From Bacilli bacterium (GTDB lineage: Bacteria > Bacillota_I > Bacilli_A > Haloplasmatales > Haloplasmataceae), in contig JAAZCR010000249.1 of the NCBI GenBank assembly GCA_012513195.1, positions 1 to 8,675 on the forward strand: a DNA stretch of 8,675 nucleotides. Direction: 5' to 3'. Shown here piece by piece: positions 1-6,333 of this stretch; the stretch's first letter is position 1; each line of letters starts with the position of its first letter. The notes beneath the pieces are model-generated. The model ran no database searches. It was not told where the DNA came from and worked only from the letters and a program-made list of their open reading frames with translations. A program made the position numbers and the translations under genes.

Positions 1-287
1 AGAATAAAGTCGTCTTCATAAGCGAAATCAATGGGTTTATCTTCAGGTAGAAAGTCGACATCTTCATCACTAAAGATGGGGAGTTTTAGTTCATCGTGTT
101 CTTGTAATGATACAGAAAAATCTTGTTTTACATTTATTCCATTAAGATAAACATCTTTACTCATTCTTAATTGATGGATGAGTTTTTTTGAACAGTGATA
201 ATATTTAAGTAGATCTAAGATTGTTTGGTTATGAAAATCTTGAGGAATGGTTAATACTAAATAATGTGCTTCTTTTCGATAATCCAT
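1..287 (-). CDS. RluA-family pseudouridine synthase, N-terminal part (cut by window edge)
   Basis: Reading the minus strand from the ATG at 287-285 gives 95 open codons that run off the window, beginning MDYRKEAHYLVLTI. A Shine-Dalgarno AGGTGG lies just upstream (about 293-298). Residues about 20-68 look like the small S4-type RNA-binding domain of RluA/RluD-like enzymes (LLKYYHCSKKLIHQL, then VYLNGINV). They are followed by the linker DKPIDFAYEDDFI, the usual entry to the catalytic domain (ILYEDxxLLVVNKP in the family). The catalytic Asp and the rest of the protein lie outside the window. The family isomerises uridine to pseudouridine in 23S rRNA or tRNA; the exact site cannot be told from this piece. 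The gene is divergent from the mscS-like gene, with about 64 bp between them. Confidence 0.8.
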   Translation of the reverse strand, partial: MDYRKEAHYLVLTIPQDFHNQTILDLLKYYHCSKKLIHQLRMSKDVYLNGINVKQDFSVSLQEHDELKLPIFSDEDVDFLPEDKPIDFAYEDDFI

Positions 288-304
288 AGTACCACCTAGA
301 TTAT

Positions 305-333
305 TTGACATTTACATATCTTTAGTTTACCAT
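305..333 (+). promoter_or_regulatory. Probable sigma-A promoter of the mscS-like gene
   Basis: A perfect -35 box TTGACA (305-310) is followed after 17 bp by TACCAT (328-333), four of six matches to TATAAT. Transcription would start near 340, leaving a 5' leader of about 12 nt before the ATG at 352 or about 30 nt before the in-frame ATG at 370. Confidence 0.5.
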
Positions 334-351
334 ATGAAGTAAGGATAATAA

Positions 352-1176
352 ATGCGAGGTGCGAAAATTATGAAATTCTTTTTTCAATCATCCATCGAAT
401 GGCCCGAAATTGATGTTCAAAAAGTCTTTAATTTTATAATCACTTATGGACTAAGAATTATTTATGCATTAATCATCCTTTTTGTTGGTAGAAAACTAAT
501 CAAATGGTTGATTAAACGCATCAATAAACATTTAGATAAGTCCCATGTTGATACTTCTCTTAAGACATTTTTAGCACCATTAATCAACATAACACTTAAC
601 ATCCTGTTAGTTCTATCACTAATTGGGATGTTTGGGATTGAAGTTACCAGTTTTGTGGCGATTTTAGGCGCTATAAGTTTATCAGTAGGTTTAGCTTTTC
701 AAGGTAGTTTGGCTAATTTTGCGGGTGGGGTGTTGATTCTTGTCTTAAAACCTTTCCGTGTAGGTGATTTCATTGAAACTAGTGCATATAGTGGAACTGT
801 CAAAGAAATTCATATTTTCTATACAATATTAACTACAGTGGATAATCGAAAAGTAATAATCCCTAATGCGAATCTATCAAATGCGAGTTTAATCAACCAT
901 TCCTCCTATCCTTATCGAAGATTAGAAATGAAGTTTTCCTTTACGATGGATAATGATATCAATAAAGTCAAATCAGTGATTGAACAAATTATTAATGAAC
1001 AAGATTTTGTGTTAAAAGAACCAGCACCTTCTATCTTCTTTAGTGATATGAATCAAAAGAGAATTAATATCAGTGTTTATGTATGGGTTAATAATCAGGA
1101 TATGTTGAAAGTGCAGGATGAGTTAATGTTTAAATTTAAAGAGGCTTTCGATAGGGAAGGATTAATCTTAGCGTAA
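352..1176 (+). CDS. mscS: Small-conductance mechanosensitive channel, MscS family
   Basis: The 274-residue protein is close to the length of E. coli MscS (286). It would form a membrane channel that opens under membrane tension and releases solutes on hypo-osmotic shock. Three hydrophobic segments are visible, at about residues 23-47, 72-96 and 100-131. The third is the Gly/Ala-rich pore helix typical of the family (GAISLSVGLAFQGSLANF, from residue 106), followed by LVLKPFRVGD (130-139), which leads into the cytoplasmic beta domain. The conserved PN of that domain is at residues 171-172 (KVIIPNANL), and the alpha/beta C-terminal domain runs from about 190. Two starts are possible: 352 with AAGGA at 341-345, or 370 (Met7) with GAGGTG at 356-361. 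The second fits a short leader from the promoter at 305-333. The gene stands alone and ends in a two-way terminator. Confidence 0.93.
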   Translation: MRGAKIMKFFFQSSIEWPEIDVQKVFNFIITYGLRIIYALIILFVGRKLIKWLIKRINKHLDKSHVDTSLKTFLAPLINITLNILLVLSLIGMFGIEVTSFVAILGAISLSVGLAFQGSLANFAGGVLILVLKPFRVGDFIETSAYSGTVKEIHIFYTILTTVDNRKVIIPNANLSNASLINHSSYPYRRLEMKFSFTMDNDINKVKSVIEQIINEQDFVLKEPAPSIFFSDMNQKRINISVYVWVNNQDMLKVQDELMFKFKEAFDREGLILA

Positions 1177-1188
1177 TATCCAATATAA

Positions 1189-1210
1189 AAAGGGACTTCA
1201 CAGTCCCTTT
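1189..1210. terminator. Bidirectional rho-independent terminator
   Basis: A perfect 9-bp stem AAAGGGACT/AGTCCCTTT with loop TCAC lies between the convergent mscS-like gene and the YhjQ-like gene. T-rich tails follow on both strands (TTTAGTTATTTT on plus, TTTTTATATT on minus). The stop codon of the minus-strand gene overlaps the stem edge. Confidence 0.85.
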
Positions 1211-1550
1211 AGTTATTTTCTAAGAATTCATAAATAATATCGAGAGTTTCTTCGCAAACTTGACCAGTTAGTGCAGTTTTTTCATCACTAAACTTCGCAC
1301 ATTCGGTTTTGGTGTCTTCAATCACTTTCGTACATAAACTCGTAAAATCCTTTAGATAAGGTGAGTTATTGATAAATGCTTGAGCCAAAAAAATCGTATA
1401 ATTACTACATTCATTCAAAAGTCTTATTAACTGACCTCTTAGGCGTAGATCTAAGGAAGAGAGACTAAAATCAATACATTCTAAACATATTTGATTTAAA
1501 TCATGCAGATAATCAATACAGTCTTGATGTAGGGCGTTTTCTACTACCAT
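1209..1550 (-). CDS. Small Cys-containing helical protein, YhjQ/DUF326 (four-helix copper-binding) like
   Basis: A 113-residue, soluble, almost all-helical protein with seven cysteines (11, 22, 25, 48, 73, 84, 99) and no signal peptide. Its pattern of CLEC (22-25), then C48, a hydrophobic helix, SLCTKV (71-76), TECAKF (82-87) and VCEET (98-102) follows the order of the YhjQ/DUF326 family of four-helix bundles. That family includes the copper-storage Csp proteins, which line the bundle core with many Cys. Here several expected Cys positions hold other residues, so metal capacity may be low or lost. The match is by eye from remembered family sequences, so function is unproven. The start at 1550 is supported by AAGGAGG at 1558-1564. 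The gene lies 62 bp after rlmI on the same strand and may be co-transcribed with it. Its ribosome site is inside an inverted repeat. Confidence 0.6.
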   Translation of the reverse strand: MVVENALHQDCIDYLHDLNQICLECIDFSLSSLDLRLRGQLIRLLNECSNYTIFLAQAFINNSPYLKDFTSLCTKVIEDTKTECAKFSDEKTALTGQVCEETLDIIYEFLENN

Positions 1551-1557
1551 TTTTTAA

Positions 1558-1594
1558 CCTCCTTGTCTTTATTATTATGAGTAGAACAAGGAGG
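1558..1594 (-). promoter_or_regulatory. Hairpin that would hide the Shine-Dalgarno site of the YhjQ-like gene
   Basis: A perfect 9-bp inverted repeat, CCTCCTTGT (1558-1566) and ACAAGGAGG (1586-1594), is separated by 19 nt. In the minus-strand RNA the downstream arm is ACAAGGAGG, the ribosome site of the gene starting at 1550. The upstream arm CCUCCUUGU copies the anti-Shine-Dalgarno end of 16S rRNA. No T-run follows, so it does not look like a terminator. The structure would reduce translation unless opened; what opens it is unknown. Confidence 0.55.
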
Positions 1595-1612
1595 ATTAAT
1601 ACTAGAATGATA

Positions 1613-2785
1613 TCAATCAACTTGGAGAATATAGAGCTTTAGGTAATGAGATTCATCATAGCCAAAAAGAATGGGATGATCTTTATCTTGCGTGCGATAT
1701 TCGATTACTCTAATGGTTTTCTTCGCATCAAGAGCGGCTTCTTCTAACATTTGGCGGAATAAATCAGGAGTCATATAATAGGAACAAGATGCTGTAACTA
1801 AGATGCCCCCAGGTTTAACTATCTTCATAGCGCGTAAATTGATTTCTTTATAGCCACGATAAGCATTTTCTAATTTTTTGGCTGACTTCGTAAATGCTGG
1901 TGGGTCAAGGATTACCATATCATATTGTTTCTTTTGATCTGCATAAGTTTTTAGTAAATCAAAGGCATTTGCACAGATGAAGTTAATTTTATCGCTAACT
2001 TGATTTAATGCGGCATTCTTTTTCGCAAGTTCTATAGCTTCTTCAGAGATATCGACTGCATCAACATGTTTAGCGCTATGACAGGCAGCATGTAACGCAA
2101 AACCACCTGTATGCGTGAAACAATCAAGTACGGTTTTATCTTTCACAAATGGCGTAATCGCATGGTGGTTGGCTTTTTGGTCAAGGAAACTTCCCGTTTT
2201 TTGCCCCTCAGCGATATCAACATAGAATTTAACCCCGTACTCATCAACGATAGTTAGAGGATCAAATTCATTATAAAGATAGCCTTTTTGTTCAGGAAGT
2301 CCCTCAAGTAAGCGTACCGAGTTATCGTTACGCTCATAAACACCTTTAGGTTTTACAATTTCTACTAACAATTTCACGATTAAGTCTTTATATTGATCAA
2401 TTCCTAAAGTTAGGGTTTGAATAGATAAATAATCGTTAAATTTATCAACGATGAGTCCTGGTAATTCATCCGCTTCTCCAAAGATTAAACGATAACTTTC
2501 ACCTGGCATAACAAGTTTACGGTACTCATAAGCTTTCTCGATGCGTCTTCTAAAGAAGGTTTCATCGATTTCTTCATTGATATTTCTAGTCATAATACGA
2601 ACGATGATTTGCGATTTAGGATTAATATAACCTTTCCCAATGAATTTATTCTTATGATTATAAACCGTTACGATATCTCCAGGTTTAAAATCACCTTCGA
2701 TATAATCAACTTCATTTTTGTATACCCACGGATGGTTGTTTTCAATCCGTTTTTTTATTCCACTTTTTAAGATTACTTTTGTCAT
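1613..2785 (-). CDS. rlmI: RlmI-family 23S rRNA (cytosine-C5) methyltransferase
   Basis: A 390-residue, SAM-dependent rRNA methyltransferase, the usual length for RlmI/YwbD-type enzymes. E. coli RlmI makes m5C at position 1962 of 23S rRNA. An N-terminal PUA RNA-binding domain (about 1-75; HPWVYKNEV at 18-26) is followed by a central domain (IFGEADELPGLIVD, 101-114). The Rossmann methyltransferase domain starts near 190. The family motif GQKTGSFLDQ is at 194-203, the SAM-binding motif DCFTHTGGF at 221-229, the acidic residues of VDAVDIS at 241-247, the motif IV DPPAF at 294-298, and the likely catalytic Cys in SCSYYMT (C334). The ATG at 2785 is preceded by GAGGT (2794-2798). A good promoter lies upstream at 2821-2850. 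The YhjQ-like gene follows 62 bp downstream with no obvious terminator between them. Confidence 0.92.
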   Translation of the reverse strand: MTKVILKSGIKKRIENNHPWVYKNEVDYIEGDFKPGDIVTVYNHKNKFIGKGYINPKSQIIVRIMTRNINEEIDETFFRRRIEKAYEYRKLVMPGESYRLIFGEADELPGLIVDKFNDYLSIQTLTLGIDQYKDLIVKLLVEIVKPKGVYERNDNSVRLLEGLPEQKGYLYNEFDPLTIVDEYGVKFYVDIAEGQKTGSFLDQKANHHAITPFVKDKTVLDCFTHTGGFALHAACHSAKHVDAVDISEEAIELAKKNAALNQVSDKINFICANAFDLLKTYADQKKQYDMVILDPPAFTKSAKKLENAYRGYKEINLRAMKIVKPGGILVTASCSYYMTPDLFRQMLEEAALDAKKTIRVIEYRTQDKDHPILFGYDESHYLKLYILQVD

Positions 2786-2820
2786 GGTGTCTACCTCACA
2801 TAGTTAGATTAATCAAACAT

Positions 2821-2850
2821 ATTATATACCCATACTGGTAATTTTATCAA
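2821..2850 (-). promoter_or_regulatory. Sigma-A type promoter of rlmI
   Basis: On the minus strand, TTGATA (2845-2850, five of six to TTGACA) is followed after 18 bp by a perfect TATAAT (2821-2826). Transcription would begin near 2814, giving a leader of about 30 nt before the rlmI ATG. Confidence 0.65.
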
Positions 2851-2863
2851 TGCATGGTATTTA

Positions 2864-2896
2864 CCTCCTCGACAAATAATATATTTAACAAGGAGG
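2864..2896 (+). promoter_or_regulatory. Short inverted repeat covering the Shine-Dalgarno site of the small hypothetical gene
   Basis: CCTCCT (2864-2869) is the exact complement of AGGAGG (2891-2896), the ribosome site of the gene starting at 2905. The 21-nt loop between them is AT-rich. Only six pairs form, so stability is doubtful, but the arrangement is the same as the longer hairpin at 1558-1594. Function is inferred only from geometry. Confidence 0.3.
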
Positions 2897-2904
2897 GATG
2901 CCTA

Positions 2905-3078
2905 ATGAAACCTGCCCAAAAGAAAGAAAAAGAACGCATAGTTATTGATAATGATAATTATCAAGTAGAGATCGGTGAGGATATTAGTATCCCTGTGATT
3001 TCTGAAAATTATGTGGATATTCGTAAACCAAAGGAGAATGACATAAAAAACAAAACTAATGATGATAAGAAAAAATAA
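2905..3078 (+). CDS. Small charged hypothetical protein, 57 residues
   Basis: I do not recognise this protein. It starts MKPAQKKEKERIVIDNDNY and is very hydrophilic, rich in Lys, Asp, Glu and Asn. It has a short beta-like centre (YQVEIGEDISIPVISENYVDI) and a Lys/Asp/Asn tail, and no Cys, membrane segment or signal peptide. The ATG at 2905 is chosen because AAGGAGG (2890-2896) lies eight bases upstream; a longer in-frame reading from 2854 has no ribosome site at its start. The stop codon lies inside the terminator shared with zur. The good ribosome site, sensible length and terminator support a real gene, probably a cytosolic nucleic-acid- or ribosome-associated protein, but nothing in it proves this. 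Confidence 0.65.
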   Translation: MKPAQKKEKERIVIDNDNYQVEIGEDISIPVISENYVDIRKPKENDIKNKTNDDKKK

Positions 3079-3107
3079 GAAATATAGGTGCCTATATTTC
3101 TTATTTT
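3072..3107. terminator. Long perfect bidirectional terminator between the small gene and zur
   Basis: Sixteen uninterrupted base pairs (3072-3087 with 3092-3107) surround a 4-nt loop GTGC. The AT-rich outer arms provide A-tracts and T-tracts on both strands, with TTTTGTTTTT continuing on the plus strand. The stop codons of both convergent genes (3076-3078 plus, 3101-3103 minus) lie inside the stem. Confidence 0.88.
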
Positions 3108-3520
3108 GTTTTTCCTTGACAATTAGGACAGATACCGAATAATTCCAATTTGTGTTTTAAAATTGTAAAGGATGTTAATTGTTCGATTTGTTTTTCAAAC
3201 TCTGCAAAGGGACAGAAATCAATTTTTATCATTTTATGACATTTATCACACACTAAATAATGATGATGCTCATCGCGATTTAAGATATATGATGCTTTAT
3301 TGCCATCTTTCATTAAGGGGATTTGGACGATGTTTTTATTTAAGAAGACTTCTAATGTCCGATAAACAGTTGAAAGATTAATGGAGTCTTCTTCATTTTG
3401 AATTAATCGATAGATTTCTTCAGCGGTTAAAGGTTTATCTGCTTTATCTAGTATATCAAGAATTAATAAGCGACTCTTTGTTTGTTTAAGACCTTTTTTT
3501 AATAATATATCTTCCATCAT
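3101..3520 (-). CDS. zur: Fur-family metal repressor, probably zinc-responsive Zur
   Basis: A 139-residue Fur-family regulator. The N-terminal winged helix covers about 1-82, with the recognition helix signature STVYRTLE at 50-57. The C-terminal dimerisation/metal domain has HHHYLVCDKC (85-94) and a second CPNC (131-134), so the four-Cys structural zinc site C91/C94/C131/C134 is complete. Regulatory-metal histidines are H85-H87 and H96 of the same domain. Fur, Zur and PerR cannot be told apart safely by sequence alone. Its place as the last gene of a znuACB operon, with a Fur-like palindrome at the operon promoter, makes Zur the best call and implies autoregulation. Start: ATG 3520 or 3517, with AGGTGA at 3525-3530 overlapping the end of znuB; the gap to znuB is four bases. 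Confidence 0.88.
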   Translation of the reverse strand: MMEDILLKKGLKQTKSRLLILDILDKADKPLTAEEIYRLIQNEEDSINLSTVYRTLEVFLNKNIVQIPLMKDGNKASYILNRDEHHHYLVCDKCHKMIKIDFCPFAEFEKQIEQLTSFTILKHKLELFGICPNCQGKTK

Positions 3521-3524
3521 TTCA

Positions 3525-4352
3525 TCACCTAGATCTTAAAACTTTGAATAAATAAACAAAGACAAATATAATCCCATTAATCACAACAATCGTGGCTCCT
3601 GGTGGAGTATTGAGGATGATGGCAAGGAGAATTCCTAAAACAATGCTTATTATACTTATGATTAGGGAGTAAATAATGGTTTTCTTGAAACTTCGCGCTA
3701 TTTGTAGACTAATAACGGTAGGGAAAATGATTAAACTAGAGATTAACATCGTTCCGACAACCCTTATTCCTAACACAACTGTAAGAGAAGTAAGTATTGA
3801 GAGAATATAGTTTAATCGTTTCGTCTTTAGTCCTAATACTTGGGCAAAGTCTTCATCGTAGGTTAAAGCGAAGAAGTCATGATAGAAATATAATACAGTA
3901 AGAATGACGATTATTGATAAGATTAATGATAAATAGACATCAACATTACTCACTAACAATATATCCCCAAATAAATAGTTGGATAAATTAACAGTAAAAC
4001 CACTAGTGCTACTTGCGATGATATAACCAAGAGCGACAGAAAAAGAACTAACTAAGCCAATGGCCGCATCACCATGGACATCGGCTTTTTCATTTAGTTT
4101 TAATACTAAGAACGAAGAAAGGATTACTAAAGGAACGGATACATAAATGGGGGTTATACCTAGAAATAGTGCCAAGGCAATAGTACCAAAACTAACATGG
4201 GCTAGTCCATCGCCAATAAATGAGAATTTCCTTAGCACAAGAAAGATGCCTAATAGTGAAGAAGAGATTGCAACTAAGATACCAACGAAGATGGCTTTAT
4301 GGATGAAACTTGAACTTAAGGCTTCGATTAAAGTTTCAAATATATCATGCAT
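3525..4352 (-). CDS. znuB: Zinc ABC transporter permease ZnuB (ABC-3 family)
   Basis: A membrane permease of about 275 residues with about eight hydrophobic segments, of the ABC-3 family that imports zinc or manganese with a cluster A-I binding lipoprotein. Recognisable stretches include LGIFLVLRKFSFIGDGLAHVSFGTIALALFLG near the N-terminus, the conserved Asp/His-containing FSFIGDGLAHVSFG of this family, and GTMLISSLIIFPTVISLQ in the later half. I place the start at 4352 (MHDIFETLI), not at the upstream ATG 4373, because GAGGAG (4360-4365) stands seven bases before it. With this start the gene overlaps the end of znuC by eight bases (ATGCATGA), which suggests translational coupling. The stop TGA overlaps the ribosome site of zur. 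Confidence 0.92.
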   Translation of the reverse strand: MHDIFETLIEALSSSFIHKAIFVGILVAISSSLLGIFLVLRKFSFIGDGLAHVSFGTIALALFLGITPIYVSVPLVILSSFLVLKLNEKADVHGDAAIGLVSSFSVALGYIIASSTSGFTVNLSNYLFGDILLVSNVDVYLSLILSIIVILTVLYFYHDFFALTYDEDFAQVLGLKTKRLNYILSILTSLTVVLGIRVVGTMLISSLIIFPTVISLQIARSFKKTIIYSLIISIISIVLGILLAIILNTPPGATIVVINGIIFVFVYLFKVLRSR

Positions 4353-5028
4353 GATGATGCTCCTCAATATCAAGATAGTTTTCTTTTAAACCGTAATAAA
4401 GAATCGTTCGGTTAATGTAGAGAATTTTATTATAACCCGATTCTTTATTACCAGTATCATGGGTGATATGTAGGATAGTTATGCCATCTTCTTGGTTTAA
4501 GCGATTTAAGAATTGATAGAACTCCTGTTTGAAGTGCGGGTCAAGAGCGCTAGTAGGTTCATCAAGTATGAGTAATTGCGGATTATTGACGATCGCTCGC
4601 GCCAGTAATACTCGTTGTTGTTCGCCACCAGAGAGTTCTCCTATGCGGCGATATCTTAGATGATATATACCAAGTTTTTTCAATACTTCTTCAATCCGTT
4701 TATGATCATTTGCGGTAAATAATTTAGGACGTTTGTGATTGCCTAATAAACCTAATGAGACAATTTCTTTAACACTTGCAGGAAACATTTTATCGTTGTT
4801 GTTGTTTTTCTGAGGTAAATAACCAACTGTCTCTGCCTTAATAGTGATTGCGCCTTGATAGTCATTTATTAAGCCTAAAATAGCTTTAACAAGGGTGGTT
4901 TTACCTGCACCATTAGGTCCAATAATATTTACATAATCACCTTTATTAACAGTAAAACTCACATCTTTTACGACATCATCATGCCCATAAGCAATATTGA
5001 GATTTTCAACTTCAAGGATATTATTCAT
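4345..5028 (-). CDS. znuC: Zinc ABC transporter ATP-binding protein ZnuC
   Basis: A 227-residue ABC ATPase that would power ZnuB. Walker A GPNGAGKTT is at 37-45, Q-loop Gln73 (YLPQK), signature LSGGEQQ at 132-138, Walker B LLILDEP at 152-158, D-loop SALD at 160-163 and switch His190 (HITHD). The C-terminal end EEHHHA is a small His cluster that could touch metal, though this is speculative. The start ATG 5028 has AAGGGG at 5039-5044 and overlaps the znuA stop by eight bases (ATGAATAA). The other end overlaps znuB by eight bases. This tight chaining is typical of subunits made in fixed ratio. Confidence 0.95.
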   Translation of the reverse strand: MNNILEVENLNIAYGHDDVVKDVSFTVNKGDYVNIIGPNGAGKTTLVKAILGLINDYQGAITIKAETVGYLPQKNNNNDKMFPASVKEIVSLGLLGNHKRPKLFTANDHKRIEEVLKKLGIYHLRYRRIGELSGGEQQRVLLARAIVNNPQLLILDEPTSALDPHFKQEFYQFLNRLNQEDGITILHITHDTGNKESGYNKILYINRTILYYGLKENYLDIEEHHHA

Positions 5029-5950
5029 GGTAATTTAACCCCTTCTTTAAGTTTTCAATATTTTGATACATTAAATCTAGATATGTTACACCGCTTTCAT
5101 AATCCGCTTTCGTTATATAACCAGCACCATTTAGTGGTAAGAGTTTTGCGCCTGTTTCTTTGGCGATTATTTCTGCGACTTCAGGGTTAATTAGTTCCTC
5201 ATAGAAGATGGTTCTATTTCCAGTGGTTTCAATTACTTTAACGAGGTTTTGAAGATTTTTGGTTGTTGGTAAAGTATCAGGAGAGAATCCTTTGTATGGT
5301 GATACATGCTCAACACCATACCTTTCAGCAAGATAACCAAATACAAAGTGGCCACCAAAGATAATCGTCTTATGTTCAATTTTAGTGAATAAATCTTGAT
5401 AAGCTAAATCCAGTTTTACTAACTCTTGTTTATAATTAGATGCATTTTGACGATAGAAATCAGCATTATCGGGATCTATTTTAATAATGTTTTCTAAAAT
5501 ATTATCAACGATTTTTTGTGCCAGGATGGGATCTACCCAAATATGAGGATCAACATCATGATGATGTTTATGGTCATGGTCATCATCGTCTTCATGATGT
5601 AATTCAAGATTATCACTTACATTAACCACTAACACTTTGTCTTCATCTAGTACATCGATTAGTTTATCAGCCCAGACTTCAAGAAATGGACCTGTATAGA
5701 TAAAGAGTTTACTTTTACGAATTGTTAAAATATCTTGTGGTTTTAATTGATAGGTGTGTGGTTCATTGCCTGGCGGGAGAATCATTTTAACACTTAGTTT
5801 ATCTTGGGTGATTTGTCTTGTAAAATCGTATAAAGGAAAAATTGTGGTCGTAATGGTTACATTATAATTACTTCTAGTACTACAACCAGTGACTAAAAAT
5901 AAACTTATAAACATTACCAAGATTATTATCAAGTTTTTTATTTTCATCAT
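5021..5950 (-). CDS. znuA: Zinc-binding lipoprotein ZnuA (cluster A-I solute-binding protein)
   Basis: A 309-residue lipoprotein that captures zinc outside the cell for ZnuBC. The hydrophobic signal (about 5-22) ends in the lipobox LVTGC with Cys23 as the lipidated residue. Family zinc ligands are visible: His65 (GNEPHTYQ), His136 (VDPHIWVD) and His201 (FGGHFVFGYLAERYG). The fourth carboxylate position near 251-284 is not certain by eye. Between the first two ligands is the Asp/His-rich loop (residues 117-136, HHEDDDDHDHKHHHDVDPH), which marks zinc rather than manganese proteins. Start: ATG 5950 or the adjacent ATG 5947; AAAGGTGG lies just upstream. First gene of the operon, directly behind the Zur-type palindrome. 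Confidence 0.94.
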   Translation of the reverse strand: MMKIKNLIIILVMFISLFLVTGCSTRSNYNVTITTTIFPLYDFTRQITQDKLSVKMILPPGNEPHTYQLKPQDILTIRKSKLFIYTGPFLEVWADKLIDVLDEDKVLVVNVSDNLELHHEDDDDHDHKHHHDVDPHIWVDPILAQKIVDNILENIIKIDPDNADFYRQNASNYKQELVKLDLAYQDLFTKIEHKTIIFGGHFVFGYLAERYGVEHVSPYKGFSPDTLPTTKNLQNLVKVIETTGNRTIFYEELINPEVAEIIAKETGAKLLPLNGAGYITKADYESGVTYLDLMYQNIENLKKGLNYHE

Positions 5951-5992
5951 CTGACCACCTTTCTAATTACATTATGATTTACAACATTTTAT

Positions 5993-6021
5993 ATTATGCC
6001 TAATTTTAGATGCAAATGCAA
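5993..6021 (-). promoter_or_regulatory. Probable promoter of the znuACB-zur operon
   Basis: On the minus strand, TTGCAT (6016-6021) is followed after 17 bp by CATAAT (5993-5998). The -35 lies inside the palindrome at 6004-6038, so a bound repressor would block RNA polymerase. A perfect TTGACA at 6040-6045 has no -10 at a proper distance. Confidence 0.45.
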
Positions 6022-6038
6022 ATCATTTGCATCTAAAA
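6004..6038. promoter_or_regulatory. Zur-type operator palindrome upstream of znuA
   Basis: Two nested symmetries are present. The outer one is a perfect 15-bp inverted repeat, TTTTAGATGCAAATG (6004-6018) and CATTTGCATCTAAAA (6024-6038), with a 5-bp centre. The inner one is ATGCAAAT-C-ATTTGCAT (6016-6032), an 8-1-8 palindrome containing the 7-1-7 symmetry typical of Fur-family sites. GCAAAT also occurs as a direct repeat (6012 and 6018), so two overlapping dimers could bind. Position over the operon promoter and the zur gene in the same operon support Zur autoregulation. Confidence 0.75.
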
Positions 6039-6045
6039 ATGTCAA

Positions 6046-6077
6046 AAGAAAAAGGTTGTAAGTTTAAATACAACCTT
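6046..6077 (-). terminator. Rho-independent terminator of the zinc-ribbon gene
   Basis: A perfect 9-bp stem AAGGTTGTA/TACAACCTT (6052-6060 with 6069-6077) is followed on the minus strand by TTTTCTTTT. It separates the small zinc-ribbon gene from the znu promoter immediately downstream. Confidence 0.8.
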
Positions 6078-6088
6078 AATGAGCACGA

Positions 6089-6250
6089 TTACCGACGTGT
6101 GTTCGTTCTTTGTGCTTTTCTTTGTTTGCGGCATTCTGGGCATCTAACTGGTTCGTTTTCAAAACCTTTTTCTTTGTAGAATGCTTGTTCGCCTTCGGTA
6201 AAGATGAAATCTTTGCCACAATCTTTACATTTGATTACTTTGTCAGCCAT
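6089..6250 (-). CDS. Small zinc-ribbon protein, 53 residues
   Basis: Reading from the ATG at 6250 to the TAA at 6089 gives MADKVIKCKDCGKDFIFTEG, a middle section EQAFYKEKGFENEP, and VRCPECRKQRKAQRTNTRR. The two knuckles CxxC (residues 8-11, CKDC) and CPEC (37-40) form a four-Cys zinc ribbon. The FTEGEQAFYKEKGF stretch matches the widespread small zinc-ribbon family (zinc-binding domain of the zf-trcl/probable zinc-binding type). The Arg/Lys-rich tail suggests nucleic-acid or ribosome contact. The molecular role is not established. AGAAGGAGGG at about 6256-6265 is a strong ribosome site. It lies directly upstream of the zinc uptake operon but has its own terminator, and I see no second Zur box at its own promoter. 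Confidence 0.85.
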   Translation of the reverse strand: MADKVIKCKDCGKDFIFTEGEQAFYKEKGFENEPVRCPECRKQRKAQRTNTRR

Positions 6251-6254
6251 GGTT

Positions 6255-6310
6255 TCCCTCCTTCTAATTAGGAGTAATATTTAGTTCCCTTAGAAGAAGG
6301 GACTAATATT
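6255..6310 (-). promoter_or_regulatory. 5' leader of the zinc-ribbon gene with two mutually exclusive hairpins
   Basis: In minus-strand RNA one hairpin pairs TCCCTT with AAGGGA around CTTCT (6286-6302) and extends imperfectly to 6276-6310. An alternative pairs TCCCTTCTTCTA (6291-6302) with TAGAAGGAGGGA (6255-6266), twelve pairs with one G-U. The second arm is the ribosome site itself. The same bases 6291-6302 take part in both, so the leader can exist in a ribosome-site-open or closed form. The trigger is unknown; no riboswitch class is recognised. Confidence 0.45.
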
Positions 6311-6333
6311 AGAGCCTAAGTGATTTCTTGAAT

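Noticed and set aside
2850..2869. Minus-strand AGGAGG followed by ATG CAT TGA
   Set aside because: It would encode only Met-His and lies upstream of the inferred rlmI transcription start; the CCTCCT is better explained as the partner of the plus-strand ribosome site, or as chance.
2854..2904. N-terminal extension of the small gene to an ATG at 2854
   Set aside because: No ribosome site precedes it, and a strong AAGGAGG sits at 2890-2896 for the ATG at 2905.
3172..3381. Plus-strand open frame inside zur
   Set aside because: Antisense to a clear Fur-family gene, with no ribosome site; a shadow of the coding strand.
4147..4389. Plus-strand open frame inside znuB
   Set aside because: Antisense to znuB, with no start signals.
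4981..5190. Plus-strand open frame across the znuC/znuA junction
   Set aside because: Antisense shadow of two recognised genes.
6040..6045. Perfect TTGACA upstream of znuA on the minus strand
   Set aside because: The hexamer 17 bp downstream is TTTGCA, a poor -10; the pair at 5993-6021 fits better.
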